Part shown: one piece after another, positions 51,594-62,821 of the stretch
How the letters are laid out: each line of letters begins with the position of its first letter
Position numbering within the stretch: position 1 is the first letter of the stretch
From: Geothrix edaphica
Lineage (GTDB): Bacteria > Acidobacteriota > Holophagae > Holophagales > Holophagaceae
Length of the DNA stretch: 64,000 nucleotides
Assembly (NCBI RefSeq): GCF_030268045.1
Contig: NZ_BSDC01000002.1
Coordinates: forward strand, 186,001 to 250,000
Direction: 5' to 3'
Translations under genes and position numbers: made by a program
The notes under the pieces: generated by a model
What the model saw: only the letters and a program-made list of their open reading frames with translations
Told to the model about the DNA's origin: nothing
Databases searched by the model: none

Positions 51594-52980
51594 GCTTCAG
51601 CACTCCTTTCACTTCGCTCGCCGCGATCATGGGCAGCACCCGGGTGAAGACCAGGAACAGCGTGAAGAAGAGGCCGAAGCTGCCGATGAGGATGGCCACC
51701 TCGATGAAGGTGGGCCGGTACATGGCCCAGCTGGAGGGCAGGTAGTCGCGGTGGAGGCTCGTCACGATGATGACGAAGCGCTCGAACCACATGCCGATGT
51801 TCACGAAGATGGTGAGGATGAAGATCATCCAGGGGGTTGTTCGTACCTTCCTGAACCAGAAGAACTGGGGGCTGAGCACATTGCAGCCCACCATGGTCCA
51901 GTAGGCCCACTGGTAGGGCCCCAGGGCGCGGTTGAGGAAGACGTAGCGCTCGTAGGGGTTCCCGCTGTACCAGGCCGTGAAGAACTCCGTGGCGTAGGCC
52001 ATGCCCACGATCATCCCCGTGGCCAGCACCACCTTGGTCATGGCCTCCAGGTGACGGGTGGTGATGTACTCCTCCAGGCCCATCACCGACCGGGCGATGA
52101 TCATGAGGGTGAGCACCATGGCGAAGCCGCTGAACACGGCGCCCACCACGAAGTAAGGCGGGAAGATCGTCGCGTGCCAGCCGGGGATCACGGAGGTGGC
52201 GAAGTCCATGGACACGATGGTGTGCACGGAGACCACGAGGGGCGTGCTGAGGCCCGCCAGCAGCATGTACACGGTCTCGTAGCGGCTCCAGGTGCGGTTC
52301 GAGCCGTTCCACCCCAGCGAGAAGATGCTGAGGATCGTGCGCTTCAGCTTCGTCTTCGCCCGGTCCCGCTGGGTGGCCAGGTCGGGAATGAGGCCGATGT
52401 ACCAGAAGGTGAGCGAGATGATGAAGTAGGTGGAGATGGCGACGACATCCCAGAGCAGCGGGCTCTTGAAGTTCACCCAGAGGGAGCCGCGGGAATTGGG
52501 ATAGGGGGTGGCCCAGAAGGCCAGCCAGGGCCGGCCCATGTGGATGATGGGGAAGGTGCCCGCGCACATGACGGCGAAGAGCGTCATGGCCTCGGCGGCG
52601 CGGTTGATGGAGGTGCGCCAGCGCTGGCGGAAGAGGAAGAGGATGGCCGAGATCAGCGTCCCGGCGTGGCCGATGCCCACCCAGAACACGAAGTTCGTGA
52701 TGTCGAAGGCCCAGCCCACCGTGCGGTTGAGGCCCCAGGTGCCGATGCCCCGGGTGAGGGTCTGCACCACGGCCCAGGCGCCCAGGGAGAGCATGGAGAG
52801 GGTGACGGCCAGGGCCAGCCACCAGCGCAGGGGCGGGCGGCGCTCCGTAGGTGCGAAGACCTCCTCCGTGACCTGGCGGTAGGTCTTGTTCCCGTCGATG
52901 AGGGGCAGGTTGTGGCCGTAGCGCTCGGCCTCGGCGGCCGGGATCCCGCTGGCGGTCAGCGCGTCCGCATCATGCGCCAT
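51580..52980 (-). CDS. actC: Alternative complex III subunit ActC (NrfD/PsrC-like)
   Basis: 466 aa with about ten transmembrane helices, an NrfD/PsrC-family quinol-binding subunit. ATG at 52980 is chosen; the in-frame residues before it lie inside actB and lack a ribosome-binding site. Conserved features include [17 protein letters not shown] and MGRPWLAFW. It receives electrons from quinol and passes them to the ActB iron-sulfur domain. Overlaps actB by 11 bp and the ActD-ActE gene by 14 bp. Confidence 0.94.
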   Translation of the reverse strand: MAHDADALTASGIPAAEAERYGHNLPLIDGNKTYRQVTEEVFAPTERRPPLRWWLALAVTLSMLSLGAWAVVQTLTRGIGTWGLNRTVGWAFDITNFVFWVGIGHAGTLISAILFLFRQRWRTSINRAAEAMTLFAVMCAGTFPIIHMGRPWLAFWATPYPNSRGSLWVNFKSPLLWDVVAISTYFIISLTFWYIGLIPDLATQRDRAKTKLKRTILSIFSLGWNGSNRTWSRYETVYMLLAGLSTPLVVSVHTIVSMDFATSVIPGWHATIFPPYFVVGAVFSGFAMVLTLMIIARSVMGLEEYITTRHLEAMTKVVLATGMIVGMAYATEFFTAWYSGNPYERYVFLNRALGPYQWAYWTMVGCNVLSPQFFWFRKVRTTPWMIFILTIFVNIGMWFERFVIIVTSLHRDYLPSSWAMYRPTFIEVAILIGSFGLFFTLFLVFTRVLPMIAASEVKGVLKHVEH

Positions 52981-55882
52981 GGTGGCCTCCCTGGTTCGTG
53001 TCCGTGGCCACATTCCGGATTTTCGTCAGGTAGCTCACGGCGGGGCCGATGCCCAGCTCGCCCAGCACCAGGAAGCGCTTGGGATCGCGCAGCACCTGGC
53101 TGATGCGGCTGTCGGGATCCTGCGTGTCGCCGAAGACGATGGCCTGGGCGGGGCAGCTCTGCATGCAGGCGGGCATGGCTTCGCCGTCCTTCAGCTCGCG
53201 GCCTTCGTTCTTCGCCGTGAGCTTGGCTTCCAGGAGGCGCTGCACGCAGAAGGAACACTTCTCCATGACGCCTCGGCTGCGCACGGTGACATCCGGATTG
53301 AAGCCCAGGCGCTCCAGCTCGCTGGCGTGGGGGTACTCCCACCAGTTGAAGCGGCGGACCTTGTAGGGGCAGTTGTTGGCGCAGTAGCGGGTGCCCACGC
53401 AGCGGTTGTAGACCTGCTGGTTGAGGCCCTCCTCGCTGTGCACCGTGGCCAGCACGGGGCACACGTTCTCGCACGGGGCCTGGTCGCACTGCTGGCACAT
53501 CATCGGCTGGTGCACGACGCCGGGCTCGGCCTCAGAGCCGGTGTAGTAGCGGTCGATGCGCAGCCAGTGCATCTCGCGCTTGCGCCGCACCTCGTCCCGG
53601 CCCACCACGGGGATGTTGTTCTCCACCTGGCAGCCGATCACGCAGCCGGAGCAGCCCGTGCAGGCGCTGAGGTCGATGACCATGGCCCAGCGATGGGCGC
53701 CATGGAGGTGCTCACCGTAGACCGAGGGGCCCGGCTGCTCGTGGGGGCGGGCGGACGCGGGATCGCGCAGGTAGGGCGCCAGGGCCATCTCCCGCACCAG
53801 CTCGCGACCCTCCAGGCTGTGGTGGTCCTGGGTGCAGGCCAGGTCCACGCGGCCTGATCCGCGCCGAACCTGAAGAGGTGAGGCTTCGGCGGCGAGGAAG
53901 CCCGACGTGAACGTCCGCCAGGGATACGCATTCTTCCCCACGCTGAGCCCCGCCTTCCCACCCGCCGTGCGGCCGTAGCCCAGGGCCACGGCCACGGTGC
54001 GGTCATCCTGGCCCGGCTGCACGACGACGGGCAGCTCCAGCTCCAGCACGTGGCCCTCGGGCCGCAGGTGCAGCAGGTCCCCCTGCTCCAGGCCCAGTCG
54101 GGCGGCCGCCGCCGGGGACACCTGGGCGTAGTTGTCCCAGGTGGCTTTGGTGATGGGATCCGGCAACTCCTGGAGGAAGGGGATGTGCGCGTGGCGCCCG
54201 TCCCCCAGGCCCACCTTGGCGTAGAGCAGCAGCTCGTAGCCGTCCTTGCGCGCAGCCTTGGGTGCGCCTTCCACACGACCCTCGCGGTACCGGGGTGCGG
54301 GCCCGACTTCCACCTGCGCGGCGCCCTTCTGGAGCGCGGCGTTCCAGAACGTGTCGAAGTCCCCCAGCGCCTTCTGGCGGGGGAACAGGGCCGCCTTCCA
54401 GTGCTCGCGCAGGGCCTGGAGCGCCGGCACCGGCCGCCCGGCCCAGGCGCCGAAACTCTCCACGGCATCCCGCGTGGCGAAGAGGGGCTGGAGGAGGGGC
54501 TGGATCAGGGAGACGGTGCCCGCCACGGGCTCCGCGTCCCGCCAGGTCTCCAGCCAGTGCTGGTCCGGGGCCAGGTGGGTGCAGGCGGCGGCGCTCTCGT
54601 CCTCGGTCAGGGCCAGGGACACCCGCAGGGGCACCTTGGCGAAGGCCTCACCGAAGACCATCGGCTGCTCGTAGACGGGATTGCAGCCCAGCAGCAGCAG
54701 GGCGGCGACCTTGCCTTCGGCCATCTCGCGGACCAGGCCCTCCAGGGCCCGGTCGTCCCCCCGCTTCTGCAGGCTGGGGCGGGCCAGGTCCACGGTGGTG
54801 CCTTCGTGGCCGAGGGCGTGGTTGATCCGGGCGACGACCTCCTGGGCCCTCGGGTCATTGAGGCCGCAGAGCAGGAGGCCGTGGCCCCGGTGCGCCTCCA
54901 GCTCGTGGGCGATGGCCTGCGCCTTCGCCGTCAGGGCCGTCGGGAGGGTTCCCCCCTCCACCTGGAGGCCCAGCTGGCGAGCCAGGACCTCCAGGAAGGG
55001 CACGGCCTCGGACGGCGCGAGGCGCACGCGCTCGTCGGCGTTGCTGCCGGTCAGCGAGAGGCCGCTCTCCACCTGGATGTGCTTCGACATGGGCCGGGGC
55101 TTGTCGGGCCCGCGGCGCTCGGCATAGGCGCGGGTGAAACCCACGGGATCAATCCAGGTGCCGAGGAAGTCCGCCTCCACGCCCACGGTGAGATCCGCCT
55201 CCTCCAGGCGGTAGTGCGGCATCACCCGCTGACCGTGGGTGTGCTCGTAGGCGGCGGCCAGGGCCGCGGCGCTGAGGGCATCGGCCTCCACCAGGCGGCC
55301 GTCCTTGAAGGTGCCGAGGAAGCCCTGCACAGCGGCGCGCAGGGTCGGACTGAGGATCGTGCCGGCCAGGACGCGGATGGCACCGCCGGAGGTCCTCAGT
55401 TCGGTGAAGCGACGCTGGAGATCCGCGTCCAGGGCGGCCCAGTCCACGGCCTTCCCGGCCTGCTTCGGCCCGCGCAGGCGGTCCTCGTCGTAGAGACCCC
55501 GGGTCTGGGCCTGGCCCATGGCGCAGAGGCCGCCGCGGCTCACGGGATGCTCGGGGTTCCCCTCCAGCTTGACGGGGCGCCCGTCCCGGCTGCGGGCCAG
55601 CACGCCGCAGCCCGCGGCGCAGCCGCCGCAGGTGGTGGCGTACCACTGGGCCACGCCGGGCGTGAGGCCCTCCCGGGCGTTCAGGTAGGGCATGGCCTTC
55701 TCGACCACCTTGCTCTTGCAGCCCAGGGCCAGGCCCGCCGCGAAGCCGACCCCCGAGAAGCGGAAGAAGTCGCGCCGGCTGATCTGTCGGACGCTTTCGC
55801 CCACGGGCAGCTCGTCCTCGAACTCCGCCTTCCGCGCCCGCACCATCCCGCGCCGTTCCCCGAGGCTCTTCCAGGTCTTCAT
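52970..55882 (-). CDS. actB: Alternative complex III subunit ActB (molybdoprotein-like plus iron-sulfur fusion)
   Basis: 970 aa. A twin-arginine motif [10 protein letters not shown] (near residues 34-43) and a hydrophobic stretch direct it across the membrane. A large region related to molybdopterin oxidoreductases (about 60-720) is expected to lack the cofactor, as in known ActB. The C-terminal ferredoxin part carries four cysteine groups ([35 protein letters not shown], and CSFC with CMQSC). It passes electrons from ActC to the cytochrome subunits. Located between actA and actC. Confidence 0.95.
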   Translation of the reverse strand: MKTWKSLGERRGMVRARKAEFEDELPVGESVRQISRRDFFRFSGVGFAAGLALGCKSKVVEKAMPYLNAREGLTPGVAQWYATTCGGCAAGCGVLARSRDGRPVKLEGNPEHPVSRGGLCAMGQAQTRGLYDEDRLRGPKQAGKAVDWAALDADLQRRFTELRTSGGAIRVLAGTILSPTLRAAVQGFLGTFKDGRLVEADALSAAALAAAYEHTHGQRVMPHYRLEEADLTVGVEADFLGTWIDPVGFTRAYAERRGPDKPRPMSKHIQVESGLSLTGSNADERVRLAPSEAVPFLEVLARQLGLQVEGGTLPTALTAKAQAIAHELEAHRGHGLLLCGLNDPRAQEVVARINHALGHEGTTVDLARPSLQKRGDDRALEGLVREMAEGKVAALLLLGCNPVYEQPMVFGEAFAKVPLRVSLALTEDESAAACTHLAPDQHWLETWRDAEPVAGTVSLIQPLLQPLFATRDAVESFGAWAGRPVPALQALREHWKAALFPRQKALGDFDTFWNAALQKGAAQVEVGPAPRYREGRVEGAPKAARKDGYELLLYAKVGLGDGRHAHIPFLQELPDPITKATWDNYAQVSPAAAARLGLEQGDLLHLRPEGHVLELELPVVVQPGQDDRTVAVALGYGRTAGGKAGLSVGKNAYPWRTFTSGFLAAEASPLQVRRGSGRVDLACTQDHHSLEGRELVREMALAPYLRDPASARPHEQPGPSVYGEHLHGAHRWAMVIDLSACTGCSGCVIGCQVENNIPVVGRDEVRRKREMHWLRIDRYYTGSEAEPGVVHQPMMCQQCDQAPCENVCPVLATVHSEEGLNQQVYNRCVGTRYCANNCPYKVRRFNWWEYPHASELERLGFNPDVTVRSRGVMEKCSFCVQRLLEAKLTAKNEGRELKDGEAMPACMQSCPAQAIVFGDTQDPDSRISQVLRDPKRFLVLGELGIGPAVSYLTKIRNVATDTNQGGHHGA

Positions 55883-55891
55883 GGTTCCCCC

Positions 55892-56476
55892 TCAGTGATG
55901 GCAGGCCGAGCAGTCGGTCGGAGCCTGGGCGGGCTTTCCGGCGAGCTGCTGCTTCTGGTTCTCGGTGCGGTGGCAGGCGAGGCACTCGCCCATGGTCAGG
56001 GCCATGGCCTGCTCCACGCGCTCCATGCCCTGCACCTCGCCGTGGCAGGACTGGCAGGCCACGCCGGCGCGGACATGGCGGCTGTGGGGGAAGGTGACGT
56101 GGGCGGGCAGGCGGTGGATGCGGACCCATTCGAAGCCCCGGCCGCTCGCGTAGGCCTCCCGCAGCTTCTGGATGTCGGGGCTGGGGTCCGACTTGCCCAT
56201 GGACGTACCGGCCCGGTTCAGCACGGTCTCGTGGCACTTCATGCAGGTGCTGAGGGGCGGGATGCCCGCGTGGCGGCTGTTCTCCGCGGAGGTATGGCAG
56301 AAGAGGCAGTCCAGCTTCAGCTCCCCGGCGTGGAGGGCGTGCGAATAGGGAATGGGCTGGGCGGGCTTGTAGCCGCTCTGGTCCCCGAGCAGGCGCGTAT
56401 CCAGGCTCAGCGCGAAGATCATGAGCGAGGCGCCGAAGGCCACCGCGCCCGTGATGGCGACGGTCCGCATCCTCAC
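55892..56476 (-). CDS. actA: Alternative complex III pentaheme cytochrome subunit ActA
   Basis: 194 aa. An N-terminal membrane anchor or signal (about 6-27) precedes five CXXCH motifs: CLFCH, CMKCH, CQSCH, CLACH and CSACH. GTG at 56476 is used because it overlaps the narI stop as GTGA; an ATG two codons later is possible but sits too close to GAGG. This overlap makes the alternative complex III genes a direct continuation of the nar operon. The hemes carry electrons from ActB to a soluble or membrane cytochrome c. Confidence 0.92.
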   Translation of the reverse strand: MRMRTVAITGAVAFGASLMIFALSLDTRLLGDQSGYKPAQPIPYSHALHAGELKLDCLFCHTSAENSRHAGIPPLSTCMKCHETVLNRAGTSMGKSDPSPDIQKLREAYASGRGFEWVRIHRLPAHVTFPHSRHVRAGVACQSCHGEVQGMERVEQAMALTMGECLACHRTENQKQQLAGKPAQAPTDCSACHH

Positions 56477-57147
56477 CGGAGCCCCTTCCGATTCCAGATC
56501 ACCACCTGGGGCCTGCGCCAGTAGTACCAGATGGGCACCACGAGGAAGTGGACGAGCCGCGTGAAGGGCAGCAGGAGGATCACCAGGAAGCCGCTCAGGA
56601 AGTGGAGCTTCACCATCCAGGGCAGGGGCGCGATGAACTCGGGCCGAGGCGCGAGCTTGAGGAGGCTCCAGAGGTAGGGCGCGGCGTTGGTGGAGAACCA
56701 GGCACTACCCCAGCGATAGCGGATGGCCACGTCGATGCCGCTGGCCACCTGGTAGAGCAGCACGGCCAGCAGCACGACATCCAGGGGGCTGGTCACCACC
56801 TTCACCCGCCGATCCGTGAACCGCCGCACGATGAGGGCCACCACGCCCACCAGGGCCAGCAGCGCCATGGAGAGCCCGGTGATCTCCAGCAGGTAGAGCC
56901 GCAGGGGGCGGGCGTTCCAGGCCAGGATGGCCTCGGGCAGGAAGAAGGCGAAGAGGTGCCCCGAGAGCACCCAGAGGATGCCCCAGTGCCAGAGGCTGGA
57001 GCCCCAGAAGAGGGACTCGGTCTCCAGGAACTGGCTGGAGAGGCTGGAATAGCTGAACGGTCGCCAGGTGAAGCGCAGGATGCTCACCACGATGGCCAGC
57101 ACCAGCGCCACGTAGGGGAAGCCGACAAAGAGGAAGTTAGTCAGCAC
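56473..57147 (-). CDS. narI: Respiratory nitrate reductase gamma subunit (cytochrome b)
   Basis: 224 aa, five transmembrane helices. Histidines in SLWHWGI, LSGHLFAFF, KLHFLSG and RLVHFLVVP are the likely ligands of two b hemes. It oxidises quinol at the periplasmic side and passes electrons to NarH. It overlaps narJ by 11 bp and actA by GTGA. A typical NarI length and layout. Confidence 0.97.
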   Translation of the reverse strand: MLTNFLFVGFPYVALVLAIVVSILRFTWRPFSYSSLSSQFLETESLFWGSSLWHWGILWVLSGHLFAFFLPEAILAWNARPLRLYLLEITGLSMALLALVGVVALIVRRFTDRRVKVVTSPLDVVLLAVLLYQVASGIDVAIRYRWGSAWFSTNAAPYLWSLLKLAPRPEFIAPLPWMVKLHFLSGFLVILLLPFTRLVHFLVVPIWYYWRRPQVVIWNRKGLR

Positions 57148-57670
57148 AGGCCGCCTCCGCCGGTTTGCGATTGACCGTGAAGATGAGGAAGAGGGCCTGG
57201 AGCACGTGGTGGTAGGGACTCTCCTTGAGGGCCGGGATCACCTTCTCCAGGGCCGGCAGGAGGCAGTCGTCCACCAGGTCCATGGCATCCTGGCGCTCCA
57301 GCCGCATGCCCAGGTCCAGCAGGTTGGGCAGGTGGTCCGGCAGGTTCCCCCCCTCCTCGAGGCCGTGGGCCTGCAGGTGGTGGCGCATCATGGCCATGAA
57401 CTGGCCGCGCTGGTAGGTCTCGCCGAAGAGGTGCCAGCCGATGTCCAGCGTGCACTCCGGGGTGAGGTCGAAAGCCCGGGTGTAGAGCTCCTGGAGCTCG
57501 CGCAGATCCAGGCCCCGCGCCACCAGGGCGAAGGCCTCCAAGTGCTCCTGGCAGGGATGGCCCGTGGCCATGGCCGCGTCCGCCAGGGAGGTCGCGAGGG
57601 CCTGGGTGCGCTCGTCGGGATAGCGCAGCAGCGCGGCGATGCCGGGAATGATGTGGGTGGGTACGCGCAT
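57137..57670 (-). CDS. narJ: Nitrate reductase assembly chaperone
   Basis: 177 aa, the TorD/NarJ-type chaperone that holds NarGH during cofactor insertion and is not part of the mature enzyme. LDIGWHLFGETYQRGQFM is the conserved core of the family. ATG at 57670 overlaps the narH stop by one base (TGATG). Residues before this start do not align with the family. Confidence 0.94.
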   Translation of the reverse strand: MRVPTHIIPGIAALLRYPDERTQALATSLADAAMATGHPCQEHLEAFALVARGLDLRELQELYTRAFDLTPECTLDIGWHLFGETYQRGQFMAMMRHHLQAHGLEEGGNLPDHLPNLLDLGMRLERQDAMDLVDDCLLPALEKVIPALKESPYHHVLQALFLIFTVNRKPAEAACAD

Positions 57671-59166
57671 CAGAACCCCCTCTGGGGCGCTTCGCGGAAG
57701 CCGAAGCCTGCGGCCCCCTTCCGTTCCAGCGGGTTGGTGAGCACCTCCACCGCCTGCTCGCGGTGGGAGGCCGGGATGACGAAGCGGTCCTCGAAGCTGC
57801 ACAGGCTGGTGAGGCGGTAGATGGCCTCGGCCTGCTCGGGATCGCAGTCCGCCTCGCGGAGGCCCGCCAGGGCCACCTTCAGGTCCACGTCACCCACCTC
57901 CGTGGCGCGCTTCCAGGTACGGATGGCCATCATCTTCTTCATGGCGTAGCGCACGGGGGCCTCCTGCCCCGCCCCGAAAAGGTTCGCCAGGTATGCCATG
58001 GGCAGGCGGGCCTGTTCCAGGGGCGCAAAGATCTCATCCACCGAGGTGGGATTGAGGGCCACGCCGTTCTCCATGGAGTAGGTGACGGGGCCCAGGGCCG
58101 GCACGTAGAAAAGACTGGGGAAGGTGCGGTACTCGGGATGGGGCGCCAGGGCCAGGCCCCAGTCCTTCACGAATTGGTAGACGGGGCTCTTCCGCGCGGA
58201 CTGGAGCACCTGCTCGGTGACGCCGTTCTTCCGGGCGGACTCGATGACGGCGGGATCGTTGGGATCCGCCAGCAGGTCCCGGTGGGCCGTCACCAGCTCG
58301 GAATCCGGCTTCAGGCCGGCGGCCTCGATCTTGTCGGCGTCATAGAGCAGCACGCCCATGTAGCGGATGCGGCCCACGCAGGAGTGGAAACAGGCGGGCG
58401 CCTGACCCGTCTCCACGCGGGGGTAGCAGAGCAGGCACTTCTCGGACTTGCCCGTGCTCCAGTTGTAGAAGACCTTCTTGTAGGGGCAGGCCGATACGCA
58501 GTAGCGCCAGCCGCGGCAGACATTCTGATTGATGAGGACGATGCCGTCCTCACCCCGCTTGTAGATGGCGCCGCTGGGGCAGGCCGCCACGCAGGCGGGA
58601 TTCGCGCAGTGGTTGCAGATGCGCGGCAGGTAGAACATCACCAGCGTCTCGATGGAGAGCAGCTGGAGGCGCTGCTCCTCGGTGAGAGCCGAGAGGTTCA
58701 CGTCGTTGCGGGCGTAGAGGGGCGAGCCGCCGAGGTCGTCATCCCAGTTGGGACCGGCCTCGATGTCGATGTACTGGCCCGTGACCTTGCTGACGGGAAT
58801 AGCCGTGGGCTGGTCGTCCTGCTCGGGACCGTTGAAGAGGTCCTCGTAGCGGTAGGTCCAGGGCTCGTAGTACTCGTCCATGGTGGGCAGGGACGGCTGG
58901 TGGAAGATCTTCTGGAGGAACTTGCCCTTGGAGGTGAGGCGCAGCTGGAGCTTGCCGTCCTTCACCACCCAGCCTCCCTTGTACTCCTCCTGGTTCTCCC
59001 ACTGGGTGGGATAGCCGGTGCCGGGCTTGGTCTCCACGTTGTTCCACCACATGTAGTCGGCGCCCTTGCGGTCGGTCCACACGTTCTTGCAGGCGATGGA
59101 GCAGGTGTGGCACCCGATGCACTTGTCCAGGTGGAACACCATCGCCACTTGAGAGCGGATATCCAT
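57670..59166 (-). CDS. narH: Respiratory nitrate reductase beta subunit
   Basis: 498 aa iron-sulfur subunit. The N-terminus is typical (MDIRSQVAMVFHLDKCIGCHTCSIAC). Four cysteine groups carry three [4Fe-4S] and one [3Fe-4S] cluster; the third group has Trp in place of one Cys (CRGWRYCVSAC), the known NarH [3Fe-4S] signature. It lies 10 bp after narG and is coupled to narJ. It relays electrons from NarI to NarG at the cytoplasmic face. Confidence 0.98.
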   Translation of the reverse strand: MDIRSQVAMVFHLDKCIGCHTCSIACKNVWTDRKGADYMWWNNVETKPGTGYPTQWENQEEYKGGWVVKDGKLQLRLTSKGKFLQKIFHQPSLPTMDEYYEPWTYRYEDLFNGPEQDDQPTAIPVSKVTGQYIDIEAGPNWDDDLGGSPLYARNDVNLSALTEEQRLQLLSIETLVMFYLPRICNHCANPACVAACPSGAIYKRGEDGIVLINQNVCRGWRYCVSACPYKKVFYNWSTGKSEKCLLCYPRVETGQAPACFHSCVGRIRYMGVLLYDADKIEAAGLKPDSELVTAHRDLLADPNDPAVIESARKNGVTEQVLQSARKSPVYQFVKDWGLALAPHPEYRTFPSLFYVPALGPVTYSMENGVALNPTSVDEIFAPLEQARLPMAYLANLFGAGQEAPVRYAMKKMMAIRTWKRATEVGDVDLKVALAGLREADCDPEQAEAIYRLTSLCSFEDRFVIPASHREQAVEVLTNPLERKGAAGFGFREAPQRGF

Positions 59167-59176
59167 GTCGGTCCTC

Positions 59177-62100
59177 CTACCAGACCAGCTGGCCGAGCTT
59201 GCGGACGTAAACCACCGTTTCGCGGTTCCCGCCGGTGGGGCCCCAGTAGTTGAAGTGGTAGGTGAACTGCCCGTAGCCGCCCACCATGAGGTTCGGCTTG
59301 AGCCGCGCCCGGGTGAGGCTGTTGTTCATGCCGGCCCGCTTCATGCCCCGCAGGGGGGACTTGGGCACGCTGTAGGTGCGTTCCGTGGCGTGGTACTGGA
59401 TGCAGGCGCCCTTCGGAATGCGGGCGCTGACACAGCAGCGGACCACCACCACGCCGTTGTCGTTGTGGATCTCCACCCAGTCGTTGTCCTTGAGGCCGAT
59501 GGAGGCCGCATCCTCCTCGCTGAGCCAGAGTGGGTCCTGGCCCCGCGACAGGGTGGTCATGCGCTCGGTGTCGCCGTAGGTGGAGTGGATGTGCCACTTC
59601 CCGTGGGGCGTGAGGAAGTTCAGGGCCAGGGTGTTGCCCTCACGCTTGGAGCAGCGCAGGTCGCCGAGCACCTGGGCCGGCGGCGTGGGCTTGTAGGTGG
59701 GCAGGTGCTCGCCAAAGGCCAGGTAGCCCTCGTGGTCCAGGTAGCAGTGCTGGCGGCCCGTGAGCGTGCGCCAGGGCACCCTGCGCTCCACGTTGTAGGT
59801 GAAGGCGGAGTAGGGGCGCTTGTCGTCCACCAGCCCGGACCAGCAGGGGCTGTTGATGACGCGACGGGGCTGGGCCAGCAGATCCTTGAACGTGCGCCGT
59901 ACACCCCGGTAGGGCTCGGCCAGGTCCTTCAGGGGCAGGCCCGTGCGGCCCTCCATGAACTGATAGGCCCGGTAGGCCAGCTCGCCGTTGGTCTCCGGCG
60001 CCAGGTGCAGCAGCGCATTGGCGGCGTGAATGTCCTCCTCCAGGCTGGGCCGCTTCTGGCCATCCACCATCACCGTGGGATGCGTGTTCAGCATGTCGTC
60101 GTAGACATCCGAGATCGGGTACTTGACGCCGTGGGCGCCGAGGCCCTGCTCCCGCACCATGGGCCCGAGGGAAATGAACTTCTCGTAGACCGTCTTGTAG
60201 TCCCGCGTGACCACCTTCAGCCCGGGCATGGTCTTGCCTGGGATGGCCTCGCACTCGCCGGCCATCCAGTCGCGGATGTGGGGCTGGGCGATCTCCGCGG
60301 GGCTGTCGTGGGTGAGGGGCGAGGAGACGATGTCCTCGATGGGCTCCGGAAGGTGCTTGGCGGCCAGCTCGCTCACCCGCTTGGCCATATCCTTGAAGAT
60401 GTCCCAGTCGCTCTTCGATTCCCAGCAGGGCGGCACGGCCGCGGACAGCGGGTTGATGAAGCTGTGCATGTCCGTGGAGTTGAGGTCGGTCTTCTCGTAC
60501 CAGGTGGCCGTGGGCAGCACGATGTCGCTGTAGAGGGCCGAGGTGTCCATGCGGAAGTTGATGTCCACCACCAGGTCCATCTTCCCGGTGACCGTGGGCC
60601 GCCAGGTCACGTCCTTGAGGGTGCCTTCCGCCACTTCCTCGGCGATGGCGTTGCTGTGGGTGCCGAGGTAGTGCTTGAGGAAGAACTCGTGCCCCTTGGC
60701 CGAGGTGCCGATGGCGTTGCCGCGCCAGATGAACCACACGCGGGGCCAGTTCTCCTGGGCATCGGGGTCCTCCACGGAGAAGCGAAGGTCCTTCTTCTTG
60801 AGCCGCTCCACGGTGCTGGCGATGATGGCGGCTTCATCCTTGGCGCCGGCCTTCCGGGCGTCGGCCACCACGGCCATGGGGTTCTCGTTGTACTGCGGAT
60901 AGAAGGGCAGCCAGCCGCTGCGCACGGCGCGGGTCTGCATGTTCATGCAGTGGCCCTCCACCAGCGCGCTGCCGTCGGGCACGGTGTTGTAGGCCTTGAA
61001 CTCCCGCTCGTAGCGCCACTGGTCGGAGTTGACGTAGTGCCAGCTGGGGCCGTTCTGCAGGCGGTTCACGGGCACCCAGTCCCGGGCCATGGCGATGGCG
61101 GACCAGGAGGCCACGGGCGCCAGCTTCTCCTGGCCCACGTAATGGGCGAGGCCGCCGCCGTTGGTGCCGATGCAGCCGCAGAAGACCAGCGCGTGCTGCG
61201 CGGCGCGGTAGATGAGGTTGTTGTGGTACCAGTGGTTGATGCCCGCGCCGATGATGACCGTGCACTTGCCCCGCGTGAGCTCCGCCGTGCGGGCCCACTC
61301 CCGGGCGAAGCGCAGCACGTTCTCCCGCGACAGGCCCGTGATGCGCTCCTGCCAGGCGGGCGTGTAGACACCGGCCTCGTCGTCGTAGCCCTTGGGATAG
61401 GCGCCGCCCAGGCCGCGCTCCACGCCGAACTGGGCCATGAGCAGGTCGTAGACCGTGGTGACAATGGCCTCGGTACCGTCCGCCAGCTTCAGGCGCCGCA
61501 CGGGCACGCCGCGCAGACAGGTGGCGCCACCCGCGAAGTCATCGAATGACACCTGCTCCACGCCTTCGCCCAGGAAGGTCAGCGCCGGAGCGATGGGGCT
61601 GTCGTCCTTGCCATCCTGGAGCAGCAGGTTCCACTGGCCCTGCTTGGTTCCCCAGCGGTGGCCCACGGAACCCTTGGGCATCTTGGGGGCGGCGCTGCCC
61701 TCGTCCCACATGAGGAACTTCCACTCCCCATGTTCCTCCTCGGCGTACTTGGCCAGGCGCCCGGCTCGCAGGAGCTGCCCCGGGCGGTAGCCGCCGTCGA
61801 TCTGCGTCAGCTCCACCAGGAAGGGCCCATCCGTGTACGTTTTTTGATACTCCAGAAAAAAAGGAACCTGCTTCTGGTGGTGGAACTCCGTGAGGATCAC
61901 GTGGTTCACCGCCATCCAGAACGCGCCGTCCTGGCCCTGGTGGACGGGCATCCACTCGTCCGCGTACTTGGCCACCTGGTTGAAGTCGGGGCTGAAGACC
62001 ACCATCTTCGTGCCGTTGTGGCGGCTCTCGGCGGCGAAGTGGCAGTCGGGGGTGCGGGTCATGTTCAGGTTCGAGCCCATGACCGCCAGGAACTTGGCGT

Positions 62101-62803
62101 TGTACCAGTCGGCGCTCTCCTGCACGTCCGTCTGCTCGCCCCACATCTCGGGGCTGCTGGGGGGCAGGTCGCAATACCAGTCGTAGAAGCTGAGGTTGGT
62201 GCCGCCCATGAGCTGGATGAACCGCGAGCCCGCGGCGTAGCTCAGCATGGACATGGCCGGGATGGGGCTGAAGCCCGCGATGCGGTCGGGCCCGTGGGTT
62301 TTGATGGTGTGGATGTTGGCGGCGGCGATGAGCTCGCCCACCTGGTCCCAGGAAGCGCGGCGGAACCCGCCCTTGCCCCGGGCGCGCTGGTAGCGCGAGC
62401 GCTTGTCGGGGTCATTCTGGATGCTGGCCCAGGCGGCCACGGGATCCTGGTGCCTGCCCTTGGCCTCCTCCCACAGGTCCATGAGGGCGCCCCTCATGTA
62501 GGGGAACTTCACCCGCAGGGGGCTGTAGAGGTACCAGCTGAAGCTGATGCCCCGCTGGCAGCCGCGGGGTTCATAGGGCGGCACCTTCTCGTCCAGCAGG
62601 GGGTAGTCGACGACCTGCATCTCCCAGGTGACGATCCCCTCCTTCACGTAGATGTTCCACCCGCAGCTGCCGGTGCAGTTCACGCCGTGGGTGCTGCGCA
62701 CCACCTTGTCGTGGGCCCACCGGTTCCGGTAGAACTCCTCCCAGGAGCGGGTTTCGGGATCGACGATGTCGGTGATCCAGTGGCTCTGCTTGCGCTCGGT
62801 CAT
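59177..62803 (-). CDS. narG: Respiratory nitrate reductase alpha subunit
   Basis: 1208 aa, full length, reduces nitrate to nitrite with bis-MGD molybdenum. The N-terminal FS0 cluster has His39, Cys43 and Cys47 ([11 protein letters not shown]), the histidine being diagnostic of Nar[17 protein letters not shown] holds the Asp that ligates molybdenum in E. coli NarG. No Tat-type signal of the archaeal periplasmic NarG kind is seen, so it faces the cytoplasm. It follows a diheme cytochrome gene by 18 bp and starts the NarGHJI order. Confidence 0.98.
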   Translation of the reverse strand: MTERKQSHWITDIVDPETRSWEEFYRNRWAHDKVVRSTHGVNCTGSCGWNIYVKEGIVTWEMQVVDYPLLDEKVPPYEPRGCQRGISFSWYLYSPLRVKFPYMRGALMDLWEEAKGRHQDPVAAWASIQNDPDKRSRYQRARGKGGFRRASWDQVGELIAAANIHTIKTHGPDRIAGFSPIPAMSMLSYAAGSRFIQLMGGTNLSFYDWYCDLPPSSPEMWGEQTDVQESADWYNAKFLAVMGSNLNMTRTPDCHFAAESRHNGTKMVVFSPDFNQVAKYADEWMPVHQGQDGAFWMAVNHVILTEFHHQKQVPFFLEYQKTYTDGPFLVELTQIDGGYRPGQLLRAGRLAKYAEEEHGEWKFLMWDEGSAAPKMPKGSVGHRWGTKQGQWNLLLQDGKDDSPIAPALTFLGEGVEQVSFDDFAGGATCLRGVPVRRLKLADGTEAIVTTVYDLLMAQFGVERGLGGAYPKGYDDEAGVYTPAWQERITGLSRENVLRFAREWARTAELTRGKCTVIIGAGINHWYHNNLIYRAAQHALVFCGCIGTNGGGLAHYVGQEKLAPVASWSAIAMARDWVPVNRLQNGPSWHYVNSDQWRYEREFKAYNTVPDGSALVEGHCMNMQTRAVRSGWLPFYPQYNENPMAVVADARKAGAKDEAAIIASTVERLKKKDLRFSVEDPDAQENWPRVWFIWRGNAIGTSAKGHEFFLKHYLGTHSNAIAEEVAEGTLKDVTWRPTVTGKMDLVVDINFRMDTSALYSDIVLPTATWYEKTDLNSTDMHSFINPLSAAVPPCWESKSDWDIFKDMAKRVSELAAKHLPEPIEDIVSSPLTHDSPAEIAQPHIRDWMAGECEAIPGKTMPGLKVVTRDYKTVYEKFISLGPMVREQGLGAHGVKYPISDVYDDMLNTHPTVMVDGQKRPSLEEDIHAANALLHLAPETNGELAYRAYQFMEGRTGLPLKDLAEPYRGVRRTFKDLLAQPRRVINSPCWSGLVDDKRPYSAFTYNVERRVPWRTLTGRQHCYLDHEGYLAFGEHLPTYKPTPPAQVLGDLRCSKREGNTLALNFLTPHGKWHIHSTYGDTERMTTLSRGQDPLWLSEEDAASIGLKDNDWVEIHNDNGVVVVRCCVSARIPKGACIQYHATERTYSVPKSPLRGMKRAGMNNSLTRARLKPNLMVGGYGQFTYHFNYWGPTGGNRETVVYVRKLGQLVW

Positions 62804-62821
62804 GGCTCGGTTCCTTCTGGA

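Noticed and set aside
59165-61549. Long plus-strand open frame opposite narG
   Set aside because: Composition follows the third-position GC of narG; low-complexity Val/Gly/His chain with no family features.
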